Shown piece after piece: positions 32,647 through 40,371 of a stretch of 40,371 bases of DNA. How positions within the stretch are numbered: the stretch's first letter is position 1; the number at the start of each line of letters is the position of its first letter. The DNA is from Bacillota bacterium (GTDB lineage: Bacteria; Bacillota; Clostridia; Oscillospirales; Acutalibacteraceae): NCBI GenBank assembly GCA_021771115.1, contig JAETPP010000007.1, positions 1-40,371 on the forward strand, read 5' to 3'. The notes beneath the pieces were generated by a model. It ran no database searches, had not been told where the DNA came from, and was given only the letters and a program-made list of their open reading frames with translations. Position numbers and translations under genes: made by a program.

Positions 32647-33568
32647 GCCAGGCCGTTTCCGCCAATGGTACGAAGGCGGGATGGACTTTGACAAAGAAAT
32701 GTCCCGGCCCGTGGAGATCATTCCGGTCAGACAGGTCAAGGATGAGCCCCATAACATTCCCGAAAAGATCAGCACCTACGATTGGCTGGAAAAGGATGAG
32801 GTCAGGGCCTCCCACGTGGGGTATCTGATCCTGTCCGTGATTTTCTGCCTGATCCTGGCGGCTGTTTTTATCGGTGTCATCAATTTTCTGCCCGGATTTG
32901 CCGATGAGCAAGCGCCCACGGCCAACGAGATATACGAGCACTATGTGGGCCAGGGCCGTGATCAGACAGGCGCTGTCAACACCGTTGCCGGTATGATTTT
33001 GGATTACCGCGCCTTCGATACCCTGGGAGAATCCTTCGTGTTATTTACGGCCACCTGCGCCGTGCTCCTTCTGCTGGAAAAGACCAAAAGCGCTCCCCTG
33101 AAAAAGAAAAAAGGAGAGGACAAGGAGGAAGCCTTCACCTTTACCAGCGACCCTATCGTCTGTCTGGTGACAAAGATCATTGTGCCGGTCATCCTTGTTT
33201 TCGGCGTCTATGTTCTGTTTAACGGCCATCTTTCCCCCGGCGGCGGCTTTTCCGGCGGGGCGATTCTGGGCACAGGACTGATCCTCTATGCCATAGCCTT
33301 CGGCGAAGAGCAGGCGGCCAAAGCGATTCCCGCCAAGGCAGTCCGCGTGATCACCGTGCTTTCCCTCTCCTTCTACTGTCTTTCCAAAAGCTATTCCTTT
33401 TTTACAGGCAACGAATTCAACGGCGTACATTCCGTCATCACACCGGGCACCCCCGGAGACCTGATCTCCGGCGGACTGATCCTGCCTCTGAACCTGGCGG
33501 TGGGCTTTGTGGTGTGCTGTACGATGTACAGCTTCTATATGGTTTTCAAAAGGGGGCGTCTGGATTGA
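32633..33568 (+). CDS. MbhE-MrpB (MbhF) fusion subunit
   Basis: This 311-residue protein joins two normally separate subunits. Residues about 60-150 are MbhE-like, with one helix (YLILSVIFCLILAAVFIGVI), an extracytoplasmic loop and AVNTVAGMILDYRAFDTLGESFVLFTA. Residues about 175-305 are MnhB/MrpB-like, with IIVPVILVFGVYVLFNGHLSPGGGFSGGAILGTGLIL. About 55 soluble residues precede the first helix. The start is GTG 32633 with GGGGAGG upstream, 14 nt inside the previous gene. MbhE corresponds to the last part of MrpA, so MrpA is represented here only by pieces plus the separate antiporter subunits downstream. Confidence 0.88.
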   Translation: MKSRKPGRFRQWYEGGMDFDKEMSRPVEIIPVRQVKDEPHNIPEKISTYDWLEKDEVRASHVGYLILSVIFCLILAAVFIGVINFLPGFADEQAPTANEIYEHYVGQGRDQTGAVNTVAGMILDYRAFDTLGESFVLFTATCAVLLLLEKTKSAPLKKKKGEDKEEAFTFTSDPIVCLVTKIIVPVILVFGVYVLFNGHLSPGGGFSGGAILGTGLILYAIAFGEEQAAKAIPAKAVRVITVLSLSFYCLSKSYSFFTGNEFNGVHSVITPGTPGDLISGGLILPLNLAVGFVVCCTMYSFYMVFKRGRLD

Positions 33569-33942
33569 ATCTTCTCGTCAATTATGAAGAAGTGACCTCC
33601 ATGGTGCTGTTTGCCATTGGCTTTACCATGCTGGTATTTTCCAGGAACATCATGAAAAAGATCCTGGGCCTGAATATCATGGATACCGGCGTGTACCTCT
33701 TCCTGGCCTCCATGGGATATATCGAAAACAAGCTGTCCCCCATCGTTCCGGCAACGGGCCCGGTGGACGCGCATCGGTATATCAACCCGATCCCCGCCGG
33801 CCTGGTGTTGACCGGAATTGTGGTGTCCGTCAGTTTTTCCGCGCTGATGCTGGCCCTGGCGGTGCGCCTCTATCAAAAGTATCACACCCTGGATCTGGAT
33901 GAGATTTATAAAAAATGCTGCAGCGAGGATGAGGAAGAATAA
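33565..33942 (+). CDS. mrpC: Mrp antiporter subunit C / MbhG, NuoK-like
   Basis: This 125-residue NuoK-type protein has three helices: VLFAIGFTMLVFSRNIMKKILGLNIMDTGVYLFLAS, then PIPAGLVLTGIVVSVSFSALMLALAVRLY. MrpC/NuoK conserved features include the SRN-IMKKILGLNIM stretch and the NPIPAGLVLTGIVVS segment. The likely start is TTG 33565, overlapping the previous stop and preceded by AGGGGGCG; ATG 33601 would cut into the first helix, and earlier codons overlap the previous gene too far. It packs between MrpA- and MrpD-type subunits in known structures. The stop overlaps the next start by one base (TAATG). Confidence 0.9.
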   Translation: MNLLVNYEEVTSMVLFAIGFTMLVFSRNIMKKILGLNIMDTGVYLFLASMGYIENKLSPIVPATGPVDAHRYINPIPAGLVLTGIVVSVSFSALMLALAVRLYQKYHTLDLDEIYKKCCSEDEEE

Positions 33943-35450
33943 TGGAGTTTTTGAAGAATTTTCCTTTTTTCACGATCATTTTGTCGCTGTTCTGCGGCGT
34001 GATCTGCTTTGCGTTCAAGGATAGAAAGGCACGGTTCGTCACTTATTTTCTCCTGGTGGTATCCGGCGCTCTTTCCGCCGGAACGCTGGTATATAACCTG
34101 ACCACGGAGCCGGGATATTTTGCCTACAGAATGGGCCATTATGATGCGCCCATCGGCAACGAGATCTCCGCCGGGCTTCTGGAGCCCTTCTTTGCTCTTC
34201 TCTTTGAGATCGTGATTCTGCTGGCTTTGGTAGGCGGCTCCCAGAGGATCGCTCGGGACGTGGACGAATCGAAGCACCGTTTTTTCTATATCATGGTCAA
34301 CCTGACCCACGCGGCGCTGACAGCCCTCTGCTATACCAACGATATTTACACTGCCTATGTCTTTATCGAAATCTGCACCATTGCCTCCTGCGCCCTGCTG
34401 ATGTCCAGCAAACGAACCAGATCGCTGGTGGCGGCCACCCGGTATACCATTTTCAGCCTCATTGGCTCCAGCCTTGTTTTGATCGGCATTGTGCTGCTTT
34501 ACTCCATTACCGGGCAGCTGCTTTTCCCTCAGCTCTATGGGACCATCCGGCAGCTCTGGGAGGCAGGCGCATATACCACGCCGCTCACCATCGCCCTGGG
34601 CCTGATCATTTCCGGTCTGGCCATCAAAAGCGGCATGTTCCCCTTCCACTGGTGGATGCCGGACACTTACGGCACAGCCACGCCGGCCGCCTCCGGTATC
34701 CTTTCGGGCGTAGTTTCCAAGGGATACATTTTTCTGCTTCTGAAAATGATTTTTCGGGTCATTGGCTTTGATATCTTCGTGGACACCGGCATTCATAACA
34801 TACTCCTGATTTTCGGCGTGTGCGGCATGGTGGTAGGCTCGATCTCCGCGATCAAGACAAACAACATCACCTTTATGACAGCCTATTCCTCTGCGGCCCA
34901 AATCGGCTACATCTATATGGGATTGGGGCTCGGCACCAAAGAGGCTCTGGTGGCCTCGCTGTTCCAAATCGTTGCCCACTCTCTGACCAAGCCCATGATC
35001 TTCCTTGCCATATCGGGCCTTTCCGACACGGCCGGCGGAAAGCAGGACTTTGATTCTCTTCGTTCCTCCGCTCATCAGAATCGCTCCGCTGCTGCGGCGT
35101 TCACGGTAGGCGCGCTCTCCATGGTGGGCATTCCTATCTTTGCGGGGTTCGTCCCCAAGCTGCTGTTTGCCGTTTCAGCCTTCGGCCACGGGGCCATGAC
35201 CTATGTGGTATTGGTCGCTCTGGCGGTAAGCACCATCCTGAACGTGCTGTATTTCCTGCGGACGCTGATCAATATTTACAGCCCGCCCATTGCACAGCTG
35301 GAACGCCGGGCCATCCCGTTCTCCGCCTCCAAAGCCTTTTCTGTTACCGTTCTGGCCATGGCAGCGGTCAACCTTGCCATCGGCCTTCATTCGCAGCCCA
35401 TTGTCTCTTTGTTTGAGAAGGGCATGGATGTTTTTATGAACATCCACTAG
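33942..35450 (+). CDS. mrpD: MrpD/MbhH-like antiporter subunit
   Basis: This 502-residue protein is the first of four proton-antiporter-like (NuoL/M/N-family) subunits in a row. The transporter helices carry E143 (YVFIEICT, TM5 Glu) and K229 (GLAIKSGMFPFHWWMPD, TM7 Lys), plus SGVVSKGY with the TM8 Lys. The usual AHPVAPAPAS segment is changed to YGTATPAAS, as in MrpD-type subunits. Position directly after mrpC supports assignment as MrpD/MbhH. The C-terminal half shows a broken helix region (SMVGIPIFAGFVPKLLF). It is likely one proton or Na+ path of the complex. The start overlaps the mrpC stop. Confidence 0.85.
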   Translation: MEFLKNFPFFTIILSLFCGVICFAFKDRKARFVTYFLLVVSGALSAGTLVYNLTTEPGYFAYRMGHYDAPIGNEISAGLLEPFFALLFEIVILLALVGGSQRIARDVDESKHRFFYIMVNLTHAALTALCYTNDIYTAYVFIEICTIASCALLMSSKRTRSLVAATRYTIFSLIGSSLVLIGIVLLYSITGQLLFPQLYGTIRQLWEAGAYTTPLTIALGLIISGLAIKSGMFPFHWWMPDTYGTATPAASGILSGVVSKGYIFLLLKMIFRVIGFDIFVDTGIHNILLIFGVCGMVVGSISAIKTNNITFMTAYSSAAQIGYIYMGLGLGTKEALVASLFQIVAHSLTKPMIFLAISGLSDTAGGKQDFDSLRSSAHQNRSAAAAFTVGALSMVGIPIFAGFVPKLLFAVSAFGHGAMTYVVLVALAVSTILNVLYFLRTLINIYSPPIAQLERRAIPFSASKAFSVTVLAMAAVNLAIGLHSQPIVSLFEKGMDVFMNIH

Positions 35451-35463
35451 GGAGGAATTGAAA

Positions 35464-36897
35464 ATGATGATGCTACTTTCCATCGGTCTCCCCTTTCTCT
35501 TTGGCCTTTCCATGCTATTCGGAAAGAGGATCCCGAACCGCGCCATAAAAATGGCTCTGATCGTGGCCATGCAGGCTGTCGTTACCCTGTGCGGTCTGGC
35601 GGTGATATTCGGCGGGCCTGCCTCCACCGGGAAATATTATTTTACAGATAAATTGTCCGTAGGCTTCACGGCAGACGGCGTTTCCCGGTTTTTCTGTGCC
35701 ATTGTGACAGTGGCCTGGCTCCTGGTAACGGTGTACGCCACCGTTTATATGAAGCATGAGGGCCACGAGGAGCGGTTCTTCCTGTTCTCCTTTTTGACAG
35801 AGGGCGCCATGTTGGGAGCGGCTTTTTCCGATGGCCTGATCTCCATGTATCTTTTCTATGAGATGGTGACCCTGTTCTCCATGCCGCTGGTGCTCCATTC
35901 CCTGTCGGCAGAATCCGTGGCGGCGGCCAAAAAATATCTGTACTACTCCATTGCCGGCGCGTTTCTGGCGCTTTTCGGCATCTTTGTCATCGGCGTCCAT
36001 GCCGATACCCTGGACTGTGTGGTGGGGGGAACTTTTACTGAGGTGACGCCTCTGGTGGCAGTGGCCGTTTTCGCCATGTGTCTGGGCTTCGGCGCCAAGG
36101 CCGGCCTCTTCCCGCTGCACGGATGGCTGCCTACGGCCCATCCGGTAGCCCCCGCTCCTGCCAGCGGACTGCTTTCGGGCGTGATCGCCAAGGCAGGTGT
36201 TCTGGCCATTCTCCGTACCCTGTTCTTTACGGTGGGCCCGGAGCCCCTGTCCGGCACCTGGGTGCAGATCGCCCTGCTCTGCTTCTCTCTGTTGACGGTT
36301 CTGATGGGCTCCATGATGGCCTACCAGGAAAAAATCTTTAAGAAAAGGCTGGCCTACTCCACCATCAGCCAGATCTCCTATGTGCTTTGCGGCCTGTTCC
36401 TTTTGAATGAGGCCGGTGTGGAAGGCGCCCTGTGGCAGATCCTGTTTCACGCCTTTGTGAAGGTGGGCCTGTTCCTCTGTGCCGGAGCGGTCATTTTCCT
36501 GTACGGGAAGACAAAAGTGACGGAGCTCAAGGGCATTGGCAGGCAGATGCCTGTTACCTTCATCTGCTTTACAGTGCTGTCCCTTTCCTTAATTGGCATT
36601 CCGCCCACAGGTGGCTTTTTCAGTAAATGGTACCTGGCCACTGCGTCTCTCGCCACCTCCGGCATCGGCGCGCTGAGCTGGATCGTCCCCGTCGTTCTCC
36701 TGGCCTCCGCCCTTCTGACCGCGGGATACCTGCTGGATATTTCCATCGGCGCCTTCCTGAAAGAGCCCGAAACCACGGAACCTATTAAGGCAGAGCCTGC
36801 GGCCATGAAAGCGGTTCTTGTGCTCCTGGCCCTCATCGCCCTGGCGGGCGGGCTGTTTGCCGCTCAAACCCAGGGCATCATAGCATCGGTAATGTGA
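35464..36897 (+). CDS. Proton-antiporter-like membrane subunit (NuoM/N-like), second of four
   Basis: This 477-residue polytopic protein has the complete Proton_antipo_M signature: E133 in SMYLFYEMVTLFSMPLVLHS, K212 in GFGAKAGLFPLHGWLP, the TAHPVAPAPASGLLSGVIAKAG stretch, and SLIGIPPTGGFFSKWY near the C-terminus. The start is ATG 35464 with GGGAGGA upstream; a TTG two codons earlier is disfavoured. All charged residues needed for proton translocation in complex-I-like pumps are intact. It is more like NuoM or NuoN than MrpD. The gap to mrpD is only 13 nt. It is co-transcribed with the other antiporter subunits. Confidence 0.85.
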   Translation: MMMLLSIGLPFLFGLSMLFGKRIPNRAIKMALIVAMQAVVTLCGLAVIFGGPASTGKYYFTDKLSVGFTADGVSRFFCAIVTVAWLLVTVYATVYMKHEGHEERFFLFSFLTEGAMLGAAFSDGLISMYLFYEMVTLFSMPLVLHSLSAESVAAAKKYLYYSIAGAFLALFGIFVIGVHADTLDCVVGGTFTEVTPLVAVAVFAMCLGFGAKAGLFPLHGWLPTAHPVAPAPASGLLSGVIAKAGVLAILRTLFFTVGPEPLSGTWVQIALLCFSLLTVLMGSMMAYQEKIFKKRLAYSTISQISYVLCGLFLLNEAGVEGALWQILFHAFVKVGLFLCAGAVIFLYGKTKVTELKGIGRQMPVTFICFTVLSLSLIGIPPTGGFFSKWYLATASLATSGIGALSWIVPVVLLASALLTAGYLLDISIGAFLKEPETTEPIKAEPAAMKAVLVLLALIALAGGLFAAQTQGIIASVM

Positions 36898-36917
36898 TAA
36901 GTAAGAGGTACTGCGAA

Positions 36918-38372
36918 ATGAGTGAAAAATTCTTATTAGCCCCTGTATTCCTTCCCTTCATCCTTGGAGCTGTGCTCTTTCTGATCCCCTTTCGGAGCCA
37001 GCGCAGCCGCAACGTCTATGTGATGATCTCGCTTCTCTGCTCGGCGGCGTGCGTGTGGCTGTCGGCCTTTCTGGTGCCGGAGCGTTCCCTGATCCTTCTG
37101 CGGTTCATGGAAGACCTGACCTTTTCCCTGAAGCTCGACGGCGCGGGAAAGCTTTTTTCCTGTCTGTCAGCCACCCTATGGCCCATTACCGCTCTGTATG
37201 CCTTTGATTATATGAGGGAGGAAGAACATCACCAGATGTTTTACTGCTTCTTTGTGATGTCCTTTGGCGCTACCATGGGCATTGCCATGGCCGGCAACAT
37301 CCTGACTATGTACCTGTTCTACGAAATGCTCACCCTGACCACCATTCCCCTGGTGATGCATGGAATGACGAAGAAGCATAACCGGGCGGCCAGGAAATAT
37401 ATGGCCTATTCCATCGGCGGCGCGGCCTTTGCCTTTGCCGGAGTCGCTTATCTGATCGCCAACGGCGCAGGCGGCTTCGTACCGGGAGGCAGTTTGAAGG
37501 CCGTGGACGATCGAGTTCTGGCCCAGGTACTGTATGTTCTGGCCTTTATGGGATTCGGCGTAAAGGCGGCTTTGTTTCCCTTCCACGGCTGGCTGCCTAC
37601 GGCTTCGGTTGCTCCCACCCCCGTTACCGCGCTGCTGCACGCAGTGGCTGTAGTCAAGGCAGGCGCCTTTGCTCTGATCAGACTCACCTACTACGCCTAC
37701 GGTACAGATTTCCTGCGGGGAACGCCTGTACAGTACATTGTAATGACCGTCGCCATGTTCACCATTCTATATGGCTCGGCCACGGCGCTGCGGCAGAATC
37801 ATTTCAAGCGAAGGCTTGCCTACTCCACCGTTTCCAATCTCTCCTATATCGCCTTTGCGGTGACCCTTATGACTCCGGCCGGGCTTATGGCTGCTTTCTG
37901 CCACCTGATTTTTCACTCTGTTATTAAGATCGGCGCCTTTTTTGCAGCAGGCTCGGTGCTGCACAATACAGGCCGGGAATTCGTTCCCCAGCTGGAGGGA
38001 ATCGGCCACAAGATGCCCTGGACCTTTGGCTTCTTCACCGTGTTTGCCCTGGCTCTGACGGGCATTCCTCCCTTCTGCGGCTTTTTCAGCAAATGGTACA
38101 TCTGCTCGGCTGCTCTGGAAGCCGGCAGCGGATTTGCCACAGCGGGCGTGATCGTGCTTCTTGTCTCCGCCCTGCTGACGGCCCTTTATATGCTGTCTCC
38201 CGCGATCAAGGCCTTTTTCCCCCGGCAGGGTGTGGAGACAGCCCTTGAAGACGTCAAGGAGGCAAATTGGAAAATGCTGGTTCCCATGGGGATCTGCGCC
38301 GTGCTCTGTGTGGTGCTGGGAATTTTTGTGACCTTCCCCGTTCAGCTGATTACGGAGGTGCTGGGATTATGA
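36918..38372 (+). CDS. Proton-antiporter-like membrane subunit, third of four
   Basis: This 484-residue polytopic protein has E136 in TMYLFYEMLTLTTIPLVMHG and K216 in GFGVKAALFPFHGWLPTA. It continues with SVAPTPVTALLHAVAVVKAGAF, a variant that places His in the TM8 segment, as in many MrpA/NuoL-type subunits. The C-terminal region has LTGIPPFCGFFSKWYI. ATG 36918 is preferred (AAGAGGT upstream) over a GTG at 36894 that overlaps the previous stop but lacks a ribosome site. It is clearly paralogous to the gene before it, sharing the YLFYEM and FHGWLPTA motifs, but differs in the TM7-8 linker. Confidence 0.85.
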   Translation: MSEKFLLAPVFLPFILGAVLFLIPFRSQRSRNVYVMISLLCSAACVWLSAFLVPERSLILLRFMEDLTFSLKLDGAGKLFSCLSATLWPITALYAFDYMREEEHHQMFYCFFVMSFGATMGIAMAGNILTMYLFYEMLTLTTIPLVMHGMTKKHNRAARKYMAYSIGGAAFAFAGVAYLIANGAGGFVPGGSLKAVDDRVLAQVLYVLAFMGFGVKAALFPFHGWLPTASVAPTPVTALLHAVAVVKAGAFALIRLTYYAYGTDFLRGTPVQYIVMTVAMFTILYGSATALRQNHFKRRLAYSTVSNLSYIAFAVTLMTPAGLMAAFCHLIFHSVIKIGAFFAAGSVLHNTGREFVPQLEGIGHKMPWTFGFFTVFALALTGIPPFCGFFSKWYICSAALEAGSGFATAGVIVLLVSALLTALYMLSPAIKAFFPRQGVETALEDVKEANWKMLVPMGICAVLCVVLGIFVTFPVQLITEVLGL

Positions 38373-40348
38373 TGATAGCCGCTCTTACCTGTGTTTTTCT
38401 CCCGTTTCTCTCTTCCGTACTCATCCTCGCTTTCCGCAAAAGCGGCTCCTTTCAGCATGGGGTGGTCATTCTCACCGGGTTGACCGTTTTCCTGTCCGCG
38501 CTGGGGCTTGCCTTCGGAGGCAACGGAGAAGGGGCAGCCGTCCTCTCCCTCCGCTTTGCCCAAAACGGATTTCAGTGCACCTATGCGGTGGTCACGGCTT
38601 TTATGTGGCTGTGCGCCGCTCTCCTCTCTCCCCAGTATTTTCAGGGGCATCACAAGGTGGGAAGATATTATTTCTTCTATCTGCTCACCTTCGGAGCCAC
38701 CATGGGTGTGTTCCTTTCCGCAGATCTGATAACCACCTTTGTATTCTTTGAGATCATGTCTTTCGCTTCCTACATGTGGGTGGTTCAGGAGCAGGACAGG
38801 GAAGCCATGGCTGCCGGAAAAACCTATCTGACCATTGCGGTACTGGGCGGCATGGTCCTGCTGATGGGACTATTCCTGCTGTACAGCGTTACGGGAACGC
38901 TGACGATTGCAGAGCTCTACAGCGCTGTTTCCGCCGCAGGGCCTTCTACCAAGCTTTATGCGGCCGCATTTTGCATGTTATTCGGCTTTGGCGCCAAGGC
39001 CGGCCTTTTTCCTTTGCACATCTGGCTGCCAAAAGCCCATCCTGTGGCCCCTGCTCCCGCCAGTGCGCTGCTTTCCGGCGTGCTGACCAAAACCGGCGTA
39101 TTCGGCATTCTGGTCGTTACGGCAAACGTTATGCGGGAGGATCCCCTGTGGGGTTACGTCCTGCTGGTGCTGGGGGCGATCACCATGGTGCTGGGCGCGG
39201 TTATCGCCGTTTTTTCCACCAACCTGAAAAGGACACTGGCCTGTTCCTCTCTTTCCCAGATCGGGTTTATCACCGTGGGTGTTTCCATGATTACACTTCT
39301 GAGAGAACATAACGGACTGGCCGCCAGCGGCACCGTTCTCTACATGCTGAACCATTCTATTGTCAAGCTGGTTCTGTTCCTCTCGGCCGGCGCCATCTAT
39401 GCGGGCGCCCATACCCTGGACATCAACGAGCTGAAAGGATATGGCCGCAATAAGCCTGAAATTCTGATCCCCTTCCTGTGCGGCGCCTGCTCTCTGGCAG
39501 GCATTCCCGGCTTTGCGGGGTATCTTTCCAAAACACTGGTTCATGAGAGCATTGTGGAGTACGCGGCGCAGGCTGGTCCGCTGATCACGGCTGTGGAGTG
39601 GCTTTTCCTGTTTTCCGGGGGCCTCACCGCCGCGTATATGCTGAAGCTGTTTGTCACCATTTTTGTGGAAAAGCCCACGGGAGCCACGGCTGCGGTCCAC
39701 GGTAAGACCTCCTTCCTCAGCGGGCTGGCCCTGGCCCTTTCCGCCGTCATGCTTCCGGCAGCAGGCCTTTTGCCTCATGCCCTGGCAGACAGGATCAGCG
39801 AGGCCATGACCCCATTTGTAAATGGTGCGCCCATTTCCCACGCGGTTCACTATTTCTCCCTGGAGAACTTGAAGGGCGTCGGGATTTCTCTTGCCATCGG
39901 CATACTGGTTTACGTGTTGGTGATCCGGCAGCTGCTGATGAAAACGGAAAACGGCAGAAGGCTTCATTACAATCCTCTGGCCGGAAAATTCTCCCTGGAG
40001 GACAATGTCTATGTACCCCTGCTGAAAGGCCTTACCTTCCTGCTGACCGTGATCCTCCGCTTCTGCTGCGATATTGTGGATATATTCCTCCTGCTGTTGA
40101 GCAAAACGGTCCTGAGGCTGGCGAAAGAACCCGCAGAGCCCCACCGGAGAAAGTACGCTTACGCTGCGGGTTCCCTGTACGGAAGTCTGCGCAAGCGGGA
40201 TCCGGAGGAGCAAGGGCAGCGGCTGTCCCAGGCTGTGGAAACCATTTCCAAAACCACCAGGCAGCTTTCCCTGGGATTCTCCTTTGCTCTGCTGATGACC
40301 TTCTTCGGCGTGGTTCTGATCCTCCTTTTCCTGATCTTCTTCCAGTGA
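38369..40348 (+). CDS. NuoL-like antiporter subunit with C-terminal extension, fourth of four
   Basis: This 659-residue protein has an antiporter core with E128 (TFVFFEIMSFASYMW), K210 (GFGAKAGLFPLHIWLPKAHP), VAPAPASALLSGVLTKTG and SLAGIPGFAGYLSKTLVHE. Beyond about residue 480 it continues with an extra region of further hydrophobic segments and a basic stretch (PAEPHRRKYAYAAG) and ends in a final helix (FSFALLMTFFGVVLILLFLIFF). This recalls the lateral-helix extension of NuoL/MrpA-type subunits, though I cannot confirm the horizontal helix. The start is ATG 38369, overlapping the previous stop (ATGA) with GGAGG 10 nt upstream; the longer frame inside the previous gene is rejected. Only 23 nt follow before the window ends, so the operon probably continues. 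Confidence 0.85.
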   Translation: MMIAALTCVFLPFLSSVLILAFRKSGSFQHGVVILTGLTVFLSALGLAFGGNGEGAAVLSLRFAQNGFQCTYAVVTAFMWLCAALLSPQYFQGHHKVGRYYFFYLLTFGATMGVFLSADLITTFVFFEIMSFASYMWVVQEQDREAMAAGKTYLTIAVLGGMVLLMGLFLLYSVTGTLTIAELYSAVSAAGPSTKLYAAAFCMLFGFGAKAGLFPLHIWLPKAHPVAPAPASALLSGVLTKTGVFGILVVTANVMREDPLWGYVLLVLGAITMVLGAVIAVFSTNLKRTLACSSLSQIGFITVGVSMITLLREHNGLAASGTVLYMLNHSIVKLVLFLSAGAIYAGAHTLDINELKGYGRNKPEILIPFLCGACSLAGIPGFAGYLSKTLVHESIVEYAAQAGPLITAVEWLFLFSGGLTAAYMLKLFVTIFVEKPTGATAAVHGKTSFLSGLALALSAVMLPAAGLLPHALADRISEAMTPFVNGAPISHAVHYFSLENLKGVGISLAIGILVYVLVIRQLLMKTENGRRLHYNPLAGKFSLEDNVYVPLLKGLTFLLTVILRFCCDIVDIFLLLLSKTVLRLAKEPAEPHRRKYAYAAGSLYGSLRKRDPEEQGQRLSQAVETISKTTRQLSLGFSFALLMTFFGVVLILLFLIFFQ

Positions 40349-40371
40349 TCATAGACGCGAAAATGCTCCTT

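Noticed and set aside
31208-40348. Classical NADH dehydrogenase (complex I) operon
   Set aside because: NuoA, B, C, D, H, I and J genes are absent from the window, while MrpE, F, G, MbhD and MrpB are present.

Overview
The window reads as chromosomal DNA of a strictly fermentative, low-oxygen Firmicute (class Clostridia, most like an Oscillospiraceae- or Lachnospiraceae-type gut bacterium). The reasons are strong AGGAGG-type ribosome sites, sigma-A promoters, lipoproteins with Gram-positive-style lipoboxes, an SLH-domain surface protein at the left edge, an LplB/YtcP-type sugar importer, and an Rnf complex with the clostridial companions NusG-domain-II protein and Gx transporter. GC content is clearly above half and coding is dense, so most long opposite-strand frames are mirror images of real genes. 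No tRNA, rRNA, CRISPR array or transposase gene was found.

Region 1 (about 444-21,800) is a glycan-utilisation locus that I infer acts on beta-1,2-glucan (sophoro-)oligosaccharides. A central divergent promoter region (13,429-13,896) carries two GGAAACGTTTC-type LacI-family operators. To the left (minus strand) run two importer permeases, a solute-binding lipoprotein, two URO-D-like proteins of unknown function and a LacI regulator. Then, with their own promoter, come two large GH94-type or GH94-like proteins. To the right (plus strand) run a GH35 protein, a GH94 protein closely resembling 1,2-beta-oligoglucan phosphorylase, and a GH3 beta-glucosidase. The phosphorylase-GH3 pair recalls Listeria innocua lin1839-lin1840. 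None of the enzymes has a signal peptide, so import of oligosaccharides followed by cytoplasmic phosphorolysis and hydrolysis is the likely scheme. No importer ATPase and no secreted endo-glucanase are in the window.

Region 2 (about 22,041-30,890, minus strand) is a complete rnfCDGEAB operon behind a perfect-consensus promoter, followed by NusG-II and Gx-transporter genes. A second, separately promoted unit has a two-repeat lipoprotein and the flavin transferase ApbE. Rnf couples reduced ferredoxin to NAD+ with Na+ or H+ export, and ApbE attaches FMN to RnfD and RnfG. RnfG here is doubled, with two candidate FMN-threonine sites, and RnfE has an extra cysteine-rich tail.

Region 3 (31,208 to the right edge, plus strand) is divergent from rnf. 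It is a long overlapping operon for an Mrp/Mbh-type cation/proton antiporter module in the order mbhA-H (mrpE-F-G, mbhD, an mbhE-mrpB fusion, mrpC, mrpD-like), followed by three further NuoL/M/N-like antiporter subunits. Four antiporter-type subunits in one operon exceed both classical Mrp (two) and complex I (three). The redox partner, if any, lies beyond the window.
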